This document shows positions 33,840-42,745 of a stretch of 64,000 nt of DNA, in pieces (the stretch's first letter is position 1; the number at the start of each line of letters is the position of its first letter). The stretch is from Fructobacillus evanidus (GTDB taxonomy: Bacteria; Bacillota; Bacilli; Lactobacillales; Lactobacillaceae): contig NZ_CAUZLM010000005.1 in the NCBI RefSeq assembly GCF_963580165.1, positions 1 through 64,000 on the forward strand. Reading direction: 5' to 3'. A program made the position numbers and the translations under genes. The notes beneath the pieces are model-generated. The model ran no database searches, was not told where the DNA came from, and saw only the letters and a list, made by a program, of their open reading frames with translations.

Positions 33840-35240
33840 TTAGTCCTTAATGACCATTGGACCATCACCGGCATCCTTCATGACCTTCAATGATAGGTAG
33901 ACGGCCAGGGCAATCAGGATCACATCAAAACGGTAAGTCCACTGAATACCATTCAACGTTGCGGCAGACAAATTCGTTGCGCCCTTTTGGAAAATGGAAA
34001 TAATTGAGGCAGCCAAGGCAATTCCAACAGCGGCTGAGTAATTATTAACCGCTGAGAAGATTGAGTTACCAGCACTGTGAAAGACTCGGTCAAGGTGTGA
34101 AATGGCATTGGTCATATTGTTTCCAAACCAGAAACCACCACCTAGTTGGGTAATCACAAAGGCAATCGTCATCGACCAGACGGTAAATGGTACCAAGACA
34201 ATCCACACCATGCCAAGAACAATGAATCCAAGACCAATCGCATTGGGCAACTTAGGGCCGAAGCGGTCGTACAGGTTTCCAGAGATAATCGACATAATAG
34301 CAAAGCCAATGGCGCCAGGGAAAAGCGAGAGACCAGCGACACTTGAACTCTGCTTCAAGACCAACTGCAGGCCCATTGGAATTGCGTAGTTAAAGGTCAA
34401 GTTAACGACCTGAATTAAGACGGCCGCTAGGACTGCCTGACGGAACATTGGCAGGGCAAACATTTTTGGTGAAAGCAGTGGTTCCTCTTCCTTTCGCGCA
34501 TAGAAATAATACCCGAAGATGCCAATTAACATCACTGCTAAAGCCGTTAAACTCAAAATATTGAAAAGACCGTGGCCAGACAAGCGATCCACCGTGATTA
34601 AGCCACCAACAAAGAAGCAAGACAACAATAGCCAGCCAATCAAATCAAAGCGGGCTTTCTTAAGCGGATCAATTTGCTGAATGGTGAACCAACCAACGAT
34701 TAGGGCAAAGAGCTGGATGGGCAAAACTACCCAGAAAATCATGTGCCAGCCATAGTAGGCCGTTAAGAAACCACCAAAGGCAGGGCCCAAGGCCGGCGAA
34801 AAGGAAACAATTAAGGAGGCTAAACCAATCATCGTCCCCCGGCGGTTATCGGGAACCTGTTCAAAGACGACGTTGTTCATGAGGGGCAAGCCAACGCCGG
34901 CTCCAACACCTTGCAGAAGGCGACCAAAAAGGATGAGACCAAATTGGTTGGAAGTCGCATCGATGAAAATTCCAATCAATGACACCACCCCGGCCACCAT
35001 AAACTGGGATCGGTTACTAAACCGGGCCTTCAACCAGGGCGACATAATGACAATCATCGACGTCAATAAGATGACCCCTGAGGTTAACCACTGGACCGTC
35101 GCTGAATCAACATGCAATTGCTTCATCAAGGCTGGGAAGGAAACGTTCAAAGCCGTTTCCAACATAATATCCGTAAAGCCAAGTAAGGCAATTGCCAAAA
35201 TACTCAAAATTAGCCGAGGGCTTAAGACTTTTTCTGGCAT
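33840..35240 (-). CDS. DHA2 (EmrB/QacA) family drug:H+ antiporter
   Basis: A 466-residue, fourteen-segment MFS exporter. Motif D1 is TDIMLETALNVSFPALMKQLHVDSATVQWLTSGVILLTSMIV, motif A the LKARFSNRSQ loop, and motif C is SFSPALGPAFGGFL. The family exports drugs and dyes; the Asp and Glu in the first helix agree with cation export. It begins inside the end of folC (19-nt overlap), so it is translated with it; why a drug exporter sits in a folate gene operon is not clear. Confidence 0.88.
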   Translation of the reverse strand: MPEKVLSPRLILSILAIALLGFTDIMLETALNVSFPALMKQLHVDSATVQWLTSGVILLTSMIVIMSPWLKARFSNRSQFMVAGVVSLIGIFIDATSNQFGLILFGRLLQGVGAGVGLPLMNNVVFEQVPDNRRGTMIGLASLIVSFSPALGPAFGGFLTAYYGWHMIFWVVLPIQLFALIVGWFTIQQIDPLKKARFDLIGWLLLSCFFVGGLITVDRLSGHGLFNILSLTALAVMLIGIFGYYFYARKEEEPLLSPKMFALPMFRQAVLAAVLIQVVNLTFNYAIPMGLQLVLKQSSSVAGLSLFPGAIGFAIMSIISGNLYDRFGPKLPNAIGLGFIVLGMVWIVLVPFTVWSMTIAFVITQLGGGFWFGNNMTNAISHLDRVFHSAGNSIFSAVNNYSAAVGIALAASIISIFQKGATNLSAATLNGIQWTYRFDVILIALAVYLSLKVMKDAGDGPMVIKD

Positions 35241-36430
35241 AATTCTCTCCTAACATCACTAATAAAGTACAAAGACCCTGTAATCACAACGGTTTGCTCC
35301 TGATTTTCACTGAGGGCCTGGTCCAATGAATCGTACCAAATCAGGTCCTGATTTGCTATGTCCACCTGATCTTTTTGTAGGCCTGGTCGGCCAGCAACCC
35401 CCTCAAAGGGTACCAAGGCCAGCGTAATTTGCGGATCGTTTTCCAGTTCCAAGAAAGCTAAATCAACATTTTTATCGGCCAAAGAGCCAATAATGACCGT
35501 CACTGGGCCAGCCAGATTTTCCTTAATTGACTGGTGTAGGGCCTGAATGCCGGCCTGGTTGTGAGCCCCATCTAAGTATATCTTTGGCTGAATTTGTTCA
35601 AAACGTCCGGCCAAAAAAGCCTGGTTCAATCCGGCTTGAATCACCTCATCTTGCAAATCAGGACGCCAAGTTTTCAGGGCTAGCACCGCGGTCGCCGTGT
35701 TATCAGCTTGAAAGCTTCCCGCCAAAGCTGAATGAAAGGCCCCAACCTGCGCCATCAAAACCGGACTGCCAACCTCTTTGGCCTGCACTTCAATCACTTC
35801 TTTGGCCTCATCCGTAACACCAGGCCCAATCACTGTTTTTGACCCCGGCTTGATAATCCCAGCCTTTTGACTGGCGATGGCGGCAACGGTGTCGCCAAGC
35901 ATTGCCTGATGGTCCAAAGCCACTGTTGTTACTACGGCCACCTTGGTCGTCTTTAAAATATTGGTAGAATCAAAGCGACCACCGATTCCTACCTCAATCA
36001 CAGCCAAATCAAGGTCTTGGTCGGCGAAATACAGGAACATAATGGCCGTCACCACTTCAAATTCAGTTGGCGTCAACTGCCCAGAGGACTCCTGCTCCAC
36101 CCGGTCGGTTGCCTCCTTGACTTGATTAGTATAAAAAATCAGGTCAGCCGGTGTGATTAGTTCCCCATTGATTTGAAAACGTTCCCGAAAGTCAGTAATA
36201 AATGGTGACGTAAAGGTCCCAACGCGCAAGTCCGCTTCCTTAGCGACCGCCGTCACCATGGTTGCAACTGACCCCTTTCCATTAGTACCAGTAATGTGAA
36301 TCGTTTCTGCCAGACGGTCTTCAGGATGACCCAAAGCCGTCATCAAGGCGTCTAGACGGGTGAAGCTATCTTTTTTGCCAGCCTTTGGCCGACCATGAAT
36401 ATAGGCCAAGGCCTCTTCAATTCTCTTCAC
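35222..36430 (-). CDS. folC: Folylpolyglutamate / dihydrofolate synthase
   Basis: A 402-residue Mur-ligase-type enzyme that adds glutamate to folates. It has IHITGTNGKGSVATMV (P-loop), TSPFITDFRERFQING, VIEVGIGGRFDSTN, DHQAMLGDTVAAIASQKAGIIK and LDGAHNQAGI. GTG 36430 is used: GGGAG lies 8 nt upstream; a TTG at 36445 is part of that site. It is the first gene of the folC-MFS-radC unit. Confidence 0.93.
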   Translation of the reverse strand: MKRIEEALAYIHGRPKAGKKDSFTRLDALMTALGHPEDRLAETIHITGTNGKGSVATMVTAVAKEADLRVGTFTSPFITDFRERFQINGELITPADLIFYTNQVKEATDRVEQESSGQLTPTEFEVVTAIMFLYFADQDLDLAVIEVGIGGRFDSTNILKTTKVAVVTTVALDHQAMLGDTVAAIASQKAGIIKPGSKTVIGPGVTDEAKEVIEVQAKEVGSPVLMAQVGAFHSALAGSFQADNTATAVLALKTWRPDLQDEVIQAGLNQAFLAGRFEQIQPKIYLDGAHNQAGIQALHQSIKENLAGPVTVIIGSLADKNVDLAFLELENDPQITLALVPFEGVAGRPGLQKDQVDIANQDLIWYDSLDQALSENQEQTVVITGSLYFISDVRRELCQKKS

Positions 36431-36484
36431 TAACGGTTCTCCCAACTATAGTTCTAATACTCATTATAACGAGATAGGGACAAA

Positions 36485-36510
36485 AAAACCGCCTGATTAC
36501 AGACGGTTTT
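36485..36510 (-). terminator. Terminator of cshA
   Basis: AAAACCGCCTG (36485-36495) and CAGACGGTTTT (36500-36510) pair with one mismatch; seven T follow on the minus strand. Confidence 0.8.
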
Positions 36511-36556
36511 ACACTTTTTTAAGCGACAAATCCGCTCAATTTGTAATGTATCTAAT

Positions 36557-38107
36557 TTAGTCTTTTTCGCGGACGGTAAAGTCACGGCGACGGCGGTTGC
36601 CACCACCTTGATGGCCACCACGGTTATCGCGGTTTTCAGAATGTGAACGGTTACCACCACGGTAGCCACCACCATTACCATTACGACGACCGCCGCCATT
36701 GCCACGGTAGCCACCACCGTTACCATTTGAACGACGGTTGCCGCCACGGTAACCACCGCGACGTGATGATGAACCACCCTTACGGCGAGGCAAAGGACGT
36801 TCGCGTGACAAGACAACTGGTGCATTTTGCTTATCCAAGCCAGCCACAGCAGCCAACAAACCAGCAGCCAATTGCTCGGCTGTGAATTGTGACGTCATTT
36901 GGTTAACTTGTTCTTGCAATTCAGCTGGGTTCAAGCCCTTGATGGTTGCGGCTGCAGTGTCAATGGCACCGTTAATCCGACCAATCCGAGCTTCCTTCAA
37001 CGTTGCTGGTTGCAATGGCGTCATGCGCTTCTTCGTCAATTCTTCAACAGCACGCAAGTAATCCATTTCATTTGGCGCAACCAAAGTTACTGAAACACCT
37101 TCGGCACCGGCACGACCAGTACGGCCGATACGGTGAACATATGATTCTGGATCTTGTGGAATATCGAAGTTATAAACGTGACTCACGTCCTTAACATCCA
37201 AACCACGAGCAGCAACATCGGTTGCAACCAAGAGGTTGATTTCATGGGCCTTAAATTGGTCCAAAACACGTGAACGCATTTGTTGCGTCAAATCACCGTG
37301 CAAACCAGCGGCACGGTAACCACGAGCTTCCAAACCACGAGCCAATTCTTCTACTCGACGCTTTGTCCGACCAAAGACAATGCCTAAGAATGGCTCTTGG
37401 ATATCAATTGTTCGAGTCAAGGCATCAAACTTTTCTTCGTGACGAACACGAATGAAGTATTGGTCAACCAAATCAGTTGTCAATTGCTTGGCCTTGATTT
37501 GGATGTATTCAGGATTAGTCATAAACTTCATCCCGATTCGCTTGATAGCTTCAGGCATCGTTGCAGAGAACAACAGTGTCTGACGGTGGTCAGGAACCTG
37601 AGCGATGATGGCTTCAATGTCATCCAAGAAGCCCATGTTCAACATTTCATCGGCTTCATCCAAAACCAATGTCTTAACACCGCCAAGCTTGGCAGTCTTA
37701 CGGTTAATATGGTCTAACAAACGACCAGGAGTTCCAACTAAAATTTGTGGGTGTGACTTCAAGCCCTTAATTTGTGGGCGAATATCGGCACCACCGAAGA
37801 CCACTTGGACGTTGACTGATTTGTCAGAACCAAGCTTCTTCAATTCTTCGGCAGTTTGGATGGCTAATTCTCGTGTAGGTGAGATGATAACGGCTTGGAT
37901 GTTTTGATCATTCAAGTCGATGTTTTCCAAGATTGGCAAACCAAAGGCGGCTGTCTTACCAGTTCCTGTTTGGGCCTGGCCGATAACATCCTTACCTGCT
38001 AAGGTCAAAGGAATTGTCTTTTCTTGGATGGGGGTTGCTTCAACGTAGCCGTGGGCTTCGATTGACTGCAAAATGGCTTGTGACAAGCCGAGTTCATTAA
38101 ACTTCAA
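36557..38107 (-). CDS. cshA: DEAD-box RNA helicase CshA with an RGG-rich tail
   Basis: The 516-residue helicase unwinds RNA in decay and ribosome assembly. Motifs: Q motif GYVEATPIQEKT, I AQTGTGKT, Ia PTRELAIQ, II VLDEADEML, III FSATMP, IV GIVFGRTKR, V ATDVAARGLD and VI HRIGRTGRAG. Residues from about 430 to the end are a repeated Arg-Gly-Gly/Gly-Asn-rich tail that binds RNA without specificity. The start is TTG 38107 with AAGGAG 6 nt upstream, giving the family opening MKFNELGLSQ. A leader of more than 100 nt precedes it, with a short ACGTGC/GCACGT hairpin (38173-38189). Confidence 0.93.
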   Translation of the reverse strand: MKFNELGLSQAILQSIEAHGYVEATPIQEKTIPLTLAGKDVIGQAQTGTGKTAAFGLPILENIDLNDQNIQAVIISPTRELAIQTAEELKKLGSDKSVNVQVVFGGADIRPQIKGLKSHPQILVGTPGRLLDHINRKTAKLGGVKTLVLDEADEMLNMGFLDDIEAIIAQVPDHRQTLLFSATMPEAIKRIGMKFMTNPEYIQIKAKQLTTDLVDQYFIRVRHEEKFDALTRTIDIQEPFLGIVFGRTKRRVEELARGLEARGYRAAGLHGDLTQQMRSRVLDQFKAHEINLLVATDVAARGLDVKDVSHVYNFDIPQDPESYVHRIGRTGRAGAEGVSVTLVAPNEMDYLRAVEELTKKRMTPLQPATLKEARIGRINGAIDTAAATIKGLNPAELQEQVNQMTSQFTAEQLAAGLLAAVAGLDKQNAPVVLSRERPLPRRKGGSSSRRGGYRGGNRRSNGNGGGYRGNGGGRRNGNGGGYRGGNRSHSENRDNRGGHQGGGNRRRRDFTVREKD

Positions 38108-38235
38108 AATTATCTCCTTTTTGCGCACTGGTTCAGCGCGCCCTGACCCATTTCTGAGTCGTTTCCATCGTAACGTGCCACCAGCACGTCAAAAATACGC
38201 CAAGCAGTTTATAGTCTAGCTGGGCTGACTAGTGT

Positions 38236-39414
38236 TTAGGAAGGAACCTTCGCTCCTGTTAACTTTTCATATAGTTCATGTGAGAGGCCTTCAAAGCTAT
38301 GGCCATGGTAGTACTGATTTGCCAATAAGATGACAGCATCTTGGCTACTCTTGCCTAATACAACGGATGGTTCAAAACCATTGAAAATCCCATGAGAGGT
38401 GTAAAGATTGCCATAACGATAAAGCCCGGCGACATAATGAGCCGGCAAGTGCTGGACTAAGAGGTCCATTGGATTCTTGAAGAAATCACCGTGGAAGAAG
38501 AGCCAATAAGTTCGGTAAAGCATACCAGCAGACATTGCGAGGTTCCCTGTTCCGGTTTCTCGCTCATTTTCCACCTTAGTGACACCCGTTGGGCTAGTAG
38601 TGTCTTCTTGATAACCCAAGGCAGCCTTATCATCTTCTGCAAACCGTGCATAATCATCAATTCCGAGCTTGTACTGCTTGTTATAGTAGTCTTTAACCAT
38701 TTTGTCAAAGGACTGGCCTGAAATTTTCATTAAAATACCAGCCAGCAACCGATAATTAACCGGCTGATATGACCAGCCGGAGCCATTTCCAATGGTTGCC
38801 CCAGTAGTCTCAGTATTATCCGCCGAGAATTGGGCATTATCTTGGTCAGAAGTAAAGGTCGTTGGTTGCAACTTTTGCTGCAAAGAAGAGGTCATTGTCA
38901 ACAGGTCTCGAATCGAAATCTGATCAGCATTGGCAATGTTTGGATAAAACTGGCTGAGGTGGTCATCATAGGAAAGCTTCTTTTCAGAAACCGCCTGACC
39001 GACTAAAACGGCCGTCAAAAACTTAGCGGAAGAAGCAATATGGTAAACCGTTTGGGCATTATTATGCCACTGCTTACTATAATTAGAAAAACCATAACCC
39101 TGGTTTAAAATAATCTTGCCATTCTTAACGACTAAAGCTGTTCCGGTAAAATTTTCATTTTTTAGTTTCTGATCAATTTCTTCAGCAGTCTGATTTTGCG
39201 GACTAAGGTCCTTTTTTAGATTTTTGACATTGTCAGCCGAAAATGTTTTTTCTGCAGGCAAAATTGTCTGCGGACTAGCCTTGGTTAACTTTGCTAAGCC
39301 AATTGCTCCCCCAATAAAAAGAATAATCAAGGTAATTGTTAACAAAGCCAGCCAATGATCCCTAAACCACAGTGATTTTACTTTTGCTGGGAAAAGATCG
39401 ACACGTTTAAGCAT
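38236..39414 (-). CDS. Membrane-anchored serine hydrolase (beta-lactamase / PBP class C fold)
   Basis: A 392-residue protein with an N-terminal membrane anchor (WLALLTITLIILFIGGAIGLAKL) and an outside domain of the class C beta-lactamase fold. The SxxK motif is SSAK in VYHIASSAKFLTAVLVG, and the second motif is in WSYQPVNYRLLAGILM. A C-terminal H-G-I-F stretch (TSHGIFNG) stands where KTG-like motifs occur. It may be a D-alanyl-D-alanine peptidase-like or esterase PbpX type. It starts within the murF end (8-nt overlap), so it likely works in wall metabolism. GGGAGG is 5 nt before ATG. Confidence 0.82.
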   Translation of the reverse strand: MLKRVDLFPAKVKSLWFRDHWLALLTITLIILFIGGAIGLAKLTKASPQTILPAEKTFSADNVKNLKKDLSPQNQTAEEIDQKLKNENFTGTALVVKNGKIILNQGYGFSNYSKQWHNNAQTVYHIASSAKFLTAVLVGQAVSEKKLSYDDHLSQFYPNIANADQISIRDLLTMTSSLQQKLQPTTFTSDQDNAQFSADNTETTGATIGNGSGWSYQPVNYRLLAGILMKISGQSFDKMVKDYYNKQYKLGIDDYARFAEDDKAALGYQEDTTSPTGVTKVENERETGTGNLAMSAGMLYRTYWLFFHGDFFKNPMDLLVQHLPAHYVAGLYRYGNLYTSHGIFNGFEPSVVLGKSSQDAVILLANQYYHGHSFEGLSHELYEKLTGAKVPS

Positions 39415-40771
39415 GGACACCTCCCTGCTTGTCTCGATTATCGACCAAATGGTCTACCACTTTTTCCAAGTGGATACCATGACTGGCCTTCAAGAAGACA
39501 CAGTCATTTGAATCAAGTTTTTTGGTCAAATCAGCTATAAGCGTTTCCAGCTGGTCAGTTTGATATAAATGAACTTGATCAGATGCCAACGCTTCTTTTA
39601 ACGCCGGTCCTAGGTTTTCCACCATAAGAGAACCAACCAGATAAACCGCTTTTGGTTGTGACTGCAAAACAGCTTCTTTCAAATCGGCATGAAGGGCCGG
39701 TGCCGCTTCACCAAGTTCAAGCATGTCGCCAAGAACTAAGACCAAATTTTCAGTATGATCCTTTGCCAACGCCTCCAAAACTTCTTTGGTCGCTGTTGGA
39801 TTGGCGTTATAAACATCCGAAATGACCATTGCCCCATTGGTTGCTGTCAGCAACTGGGTGCGGTTTTTCGTTAACGCAAAATTTTTCAAGGCTGAAGCAA
39901 TCGTCTGGAGGTCCAAATCGAAAGCTTGGCCAACACGAATTGCCGCCAAGGCATTCCTAACATTATAACGGCCCAGCAGCGGAATTGCAAATTCTTGGCC
40001 CTGATCGCTAAATTTTGTTTCCTGTAGCGTTTCAACACAGTCATTTGGTTCCGGTCCAAAACTAACCGTATTGGCTGGCAAACCTTTGGCATCCTGCAAG
40101 AGTGGTTCATCTTTTGGAATCAACAACTCCCCATCCGGCTTTAAGCCAGCAATAATTTCCAACTTGGCCTTGGCAATGTTGGCTCGTGTTTTAAAGAATT
40201 CAAGATGAGCCTCACCAATCATGGTAATGACGGCCAAATCAGGTTGAGCCAGCGTCGACAAAGCCGTCAGCTGACCCGGACGGTCCATGCCCATCTCCAA
40301 GACTAAGACCTCAGTCGCCTCCGGCATCGTCAAAATGGTGACCGGCAGGCCAATTTCATTATTAAAATTAGCTGGTGTCTTAAAAGTTTGATACTTCGTG
40401 GCCAAAACCGCGGCAACCATATCCTTGGTTGTCGTTTTTCCATTCGAACCGGTAATAGCAACGACCTTTGGCTGAACCGTTTGCAGATAAAACTTCGCTA
40501 ATTCCTGCAAGCCCGCCAAGGTATCGTCAACAACCACCGCTGGGACAGCCCCATCAATGACATGCTGTGTCTGCGCTAAAACACCAGTCGCACCATTTTT
40601 CAGTGCCTGATCAATATAATCATGGCCATCTTGTTCACCAACTAAGGCGACAAAGAGGTCGCCACCCTTGACCTGGCGAGAATCGAAGGCAACACCCGTC
40701 ACAGTTTGATTGGCCGGTCCTTGCAGGGTTCCCTTAGTTGCTTGTGCGATTGTTTGTAACGAAAGGTTCAT
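39407..40771 (-). CDS. murF: UDP-N-acetylmuramoyl-tripeptide--D-alanyl-D-alanine ligase
   Basis: A 454-residue Mur ligase that adds D-Ala-D-Ala to the wall precursor. Seen: DSRQVKGGDLFVAL (uridine-binding domain), VAITGSNGKTTTKDMVAAVL (P-loop), FNNEIGLPVTIL, LEMGMDRPGQ, GRYNVRNALAAI and DVYNANPTAT. AAGGAAA is 10 nt before ATG. Order murF-(hydrolase)-cshA keeps the murF-cshA link known in lactobacilli. Confidence 0.95.
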   Translation of the reverse strand: MNLSLQTIAQATKGTLQGPANQTVTGVAFDSRQVKGGDLFVALVGEQDGHDYIDQALKNGATGVLAQTQHVIDGAVPAVVVDDTLAGLQELAKFYLQTVQPKVVAITGSNGKTTTKDMVAAVLATKYQTFKTPANFNNEIGLPVTILTMPEATEVLVLEMGMDRPGQLTALSTLAQPDLAVITMIGEAHLEFFKTRANIAKAKLEIIAGLKPDGELLIPKDEPLLQDAKGLPANTVSFGPEPNDCVETLQETKFSDQGQEFAIPLLGRYNVRNALAAIRVGQAFDLDLQTIASALKNFALTKNRTQLLTATNGAMVISDVYNANPTATKEVLEALAKDHTENLVLVLGDMLELGEAAPALHADLKEAVLQSQPKAVYLVGSLMVENLGPALKEALASDQVHLYQTDQLETLIADLTKKLDSNDCVFLKASHGIHLEKVVDHLVDNRDKQGGVHA

Positions 40772-40835
40772 AGCAATTGATTTCCTTGTTTAGTAAAAAT
40801 TTAGGTGGCACTTGATCTTGTTGATTTTTAAGAGA

Positions 40836-40901
40836 CCAGCATCTGATTTCAATAACGCTTAATTTTAATGTCTTGTAAACAGCCAGCATCTGATTTCAAT
40901 A
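40836..40901. repeat. Two direct 19-bp repeats between rlmD and murF
   Basis: CCAGCATCTGATTTCAATA stands at 40836-40854 and again at 40883-40901, a 47-base period. Each copy contains CTGATTT. On the minus strand each unit gives TTGAAA followed 16 nt later by TAAAAA or TACAAG, so they might be doubled weak promoters for murF. Confidence 0.7.
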
Positions 40902-40905
40902 GTAC

Positions 40906-42294
40906 TTAGTTTTCGCGCTTTTGTAAGACGGTAATCGTCTCGATGTGAGCAGTCTGAGGGAATTGGTCCACCGGAACAACCGGTCCCTTGACCTCGTAAC
41001 CCAAGTCCTTAAACAGGGCAACATCACGGGCGGCGGTCACGGGATTACAAGAAACGTAGACCACGCGGTCAGGTCCCATTTCAGCCGTCTTTTCAATTAA
41101 CTTTGGCGTCAACCCCCGGCGTGGTGGATCAACAAAGACGACGTCTGGTCGAATCCCTTGGTTTTGCCAATCCTCAAACTGGTCAGGAGCATCGCGCTCA
41201 ATATAACTGGCATTTTCAATCTGATTTAACGCCAAATTCTTCTTAGCATCCAGCACCGCTCCGGGTACAACCTCGACACCAATCACTTCCTTGACGCGGT
41301 CAGCGACTGAAATTCCGATTGTTCCAATCCCGGCATATGCATCCACAACAACATCCGTTGGCTTCAAATCAGCCAAGTCGGCTGCCTTCTGATAAAGCTT
41401 TTCCGTCATCACTGGATTAACTTGGTAGAAGGAATTTGGACCAATTAAGAATTTTTTCCCAAGTAGTGTATCCTCAATCGTTGCCTGGCCAAAGAGAACC
41501 CGGTTGTTGGCGCTCAATTGGACATAGTCTTTTTTAGGTGCAAAGTTCAAGATTAAGGATGTCAAATCAGGCAATGCTTGCACGATTTCAGCCACGAGTC
41601 CCGCCTCATCGGGCAAGTTTTTTTCGTTGGTCACCAAAACCACCATTAACTGCTGGCTATAATAACCCCGGCGCACCATCACATAACGGATGGCTCCCTC
41701 TTCTTGGTCCGGATCATAGGCAGAGACGCCCCGTTTAGCCAGAATCTCACGGACAATCACAATCACTTCATCTACTCGAGCATCATTGACGTAATAGTCT
41801 TCCATCGGTACCAAATGATGGCTGCCCCGTTGGTAAAAACCAGACAATAACTGCCCATCCTGCCACTTAAGGGGAACGACCGTTTTATTGCGATAGTAAG
41901 TTGGCGTTGTGTCCATCGTAATCGGATCAGCAACGGTTACTTTCAGGTCAGCATCGTGAAAGTTTTTTTGCACAATTTGTTGCTTAAAATCTTTCTGATT
42001 TTCATAAGCCCAGTTAACCAGGGGAGCTGTCCCAGCTTCAATCAAATATTGTCGATTCTGATTTTTCCGGCCAGTACTCTCTTGGACCCAGGCCAAAATT
42101 TTACCGTAGGCGGAATACTTATCCACCTGGATAATTTCAATCTGAACTTCTTCACCCAGCATGGCATCAGCTAAATAAATCGGATAATCCGGCCGATCCT
42201 TTAAAAAGGCCATCCCCATCCCATTTTGGCGAATCTCTTTGATAGTGACCGTCAATTTTTCATGTAATTTAACGGGTACGATTGTCTTTGCCAT
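40906..42294 (-). CDS. rlmD: 23S rRNA (uracil-C5)-methyltransferase, RlmD/TrmA family
   Basis: The 462-residue enzyme has an N-terminal TRAM domain (LTVTIKEIRQNGMGMAFL...AMLGEEVQIEIIQV) and the SAM domain with FYQVNPVMTEKLY, VVVDAYAGIGTIGISVADR, FVDPPRRGLTPK and VYVSCNPVTAARD, which holds the catalytic Cys. It would methylate U1939 or U747 of 23S rRNA. No N-terminal iron-sulfur Cys cluster is seen, as is common in Gram-positives. ATG 42294 gives better spacing from GGAGG than ATG 42297. Confidence 0.9.
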   Translation of the reverse strand: MAKTIVPVKLHEKLTVTIKEIRQNGMGMAFLKDRPDYPIYLADAMLGEEVQIEIIQVDKYSAYGKILAWVQESTGRKNQNRQYLIEAGTAPLVNWAYENQKDFKQQIVQKNFHDADLKVTVADPITMDTTPTYYRNKTVVPLKWQDGQLLSGFYQRGSHHLVPMEDYYVNDARVDEVIVIVREILAKRGVSAYDPDQEEGAIRYVMVRRGYYSQQLMVVLVTNEKNLPDEAGLVAEIVQALPDLTSLILNFAPKKDYVQLSANNRVLFGQATIEDTLLGKKFLIGPNSFYQVNPVMTEKLYQKAADLADLKPTDVVVDAYAGIGTIGISVADRVKEVIGVEVVPGAVLDAKKNLALNQIENASYIERDAPDQFEDWQNQGIRPDVVFVDPPRRGLTPKLIEKTAEMGPDRVVYVSCNPVTAARDVALFKDLGYEVKGPVVPVDQFPQTAHIETITVLQKREN

Positions 42295-42358
42295 CATGCC
42301 TCCAGCACTTTGCTTGGTGATAACTCACTGCAAACAAATTCTTTTTCCACAAGCCAAG

Positions 42359-42387
42359 AAAAAACGCCCACCGAGGTGAGCGTTTTT
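42359..42387 (-). terminator. Terminator of rpmE2
   Basis: AAAAAACGCCCACC (42359-42372) and GGTGAGCGTTTTT (42375-42387) pair with one mismatch; a T run follows on the minus strand, 10 nt after the stop. Confidence 0.8.
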
Positions 42388-42397
42388 ATACAACAAC

Positions 42398-42658
42398 TTA
42401 GTCGTTGTTCTTGAAGCCGAAGTTAGCAAACTTCTTGTTAAACTTGTCAACCGCACCATCAGCTTGAGTAAACTTCTGCTTACCAGTGTAGAATGGGTGT
42501 GAATCTGAAGTGATTTCCATACGTACTGATGGATATTCTTGACCTTCAAAATCAGTAGTTGTGTCAGTTGCAACAACAGATGCTGACAAGAACTTCTTAC
42601 CAGTTGCGGCATCAATAAAGACAACTGGACGGTAATCTGGATGGATTTCTTTTTTCAT
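42398..42658 (-). CDS. rpmE2: Ribosomal protein L31, type B
   Basis: An 86-residue L31 of the zinc-free type: it begins KKEIHPDYRPVVFIDAATGKKFLSAS and has HPFYTGKQKFTQADGAVDKFNKKF, with no Cys at all. Type B forms often replace the zinc form in low zinc. AAGGAG is 7-8 nt before ATG. Its leader contains a seven-base CTGATTT/AAATCAG hairpin directly before the ribosome site. Confidence 0.95.
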   Translation of the reverse strand: MKKEIHPDYRPVVFIDAATGKKFLSASVVATDTTTDFEGQEYPSVRMEITSDSHPFYTGKQKFTQADGAVDKFNKKFANFGFKNND

Positions 42659-42676
42659 GAGTATCTCCTTAGCGCC

Positions 42677-42694
42677 CTGATTTTATTAAATCAG
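42677..42694 (-). repeat. CTGATTT/AAATCAG hairpin in the rpmE2 leader
   Basis: CTGATTT (42677-42683), four bases, AAATCAG (42688-42694). The stem ends 12 nt before the AAGGAG of rpmE2, so it could affect translation, or it may only be a paired copy of the widespread motif. Confidence 0.6.
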
Positions 42695-42714
42695 AGTCAG
42701 TTATTAACTTAACT

Positions 42715-42743
42715 ATTCTATCACAGGGATATTATCCATGCAA
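42715..42743 (-). promoter_or_regulatory. Promoter of rpmE2
   Basis: Minus strand: TTGCAT (42738-42743), 17 nt, TAGAAT (42715-42720). Confidence 0.55.
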
Positions 42744-42745
42744 GG

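Noticed and set aside
36600..36790. Possible CRISPR-like or minisatellite repeats
   Set aside because: They are irregular Gly-Gly-Tyr-Arg codons in CshA. There are no uniform spacers and no cas genes.
38173..38189. ACGTGC/GCACGT hairpin in the cshA leader as a riboswitch
   Set aside because: The stem has six bases and no known aptamer pattern. It may just be a leader structure.
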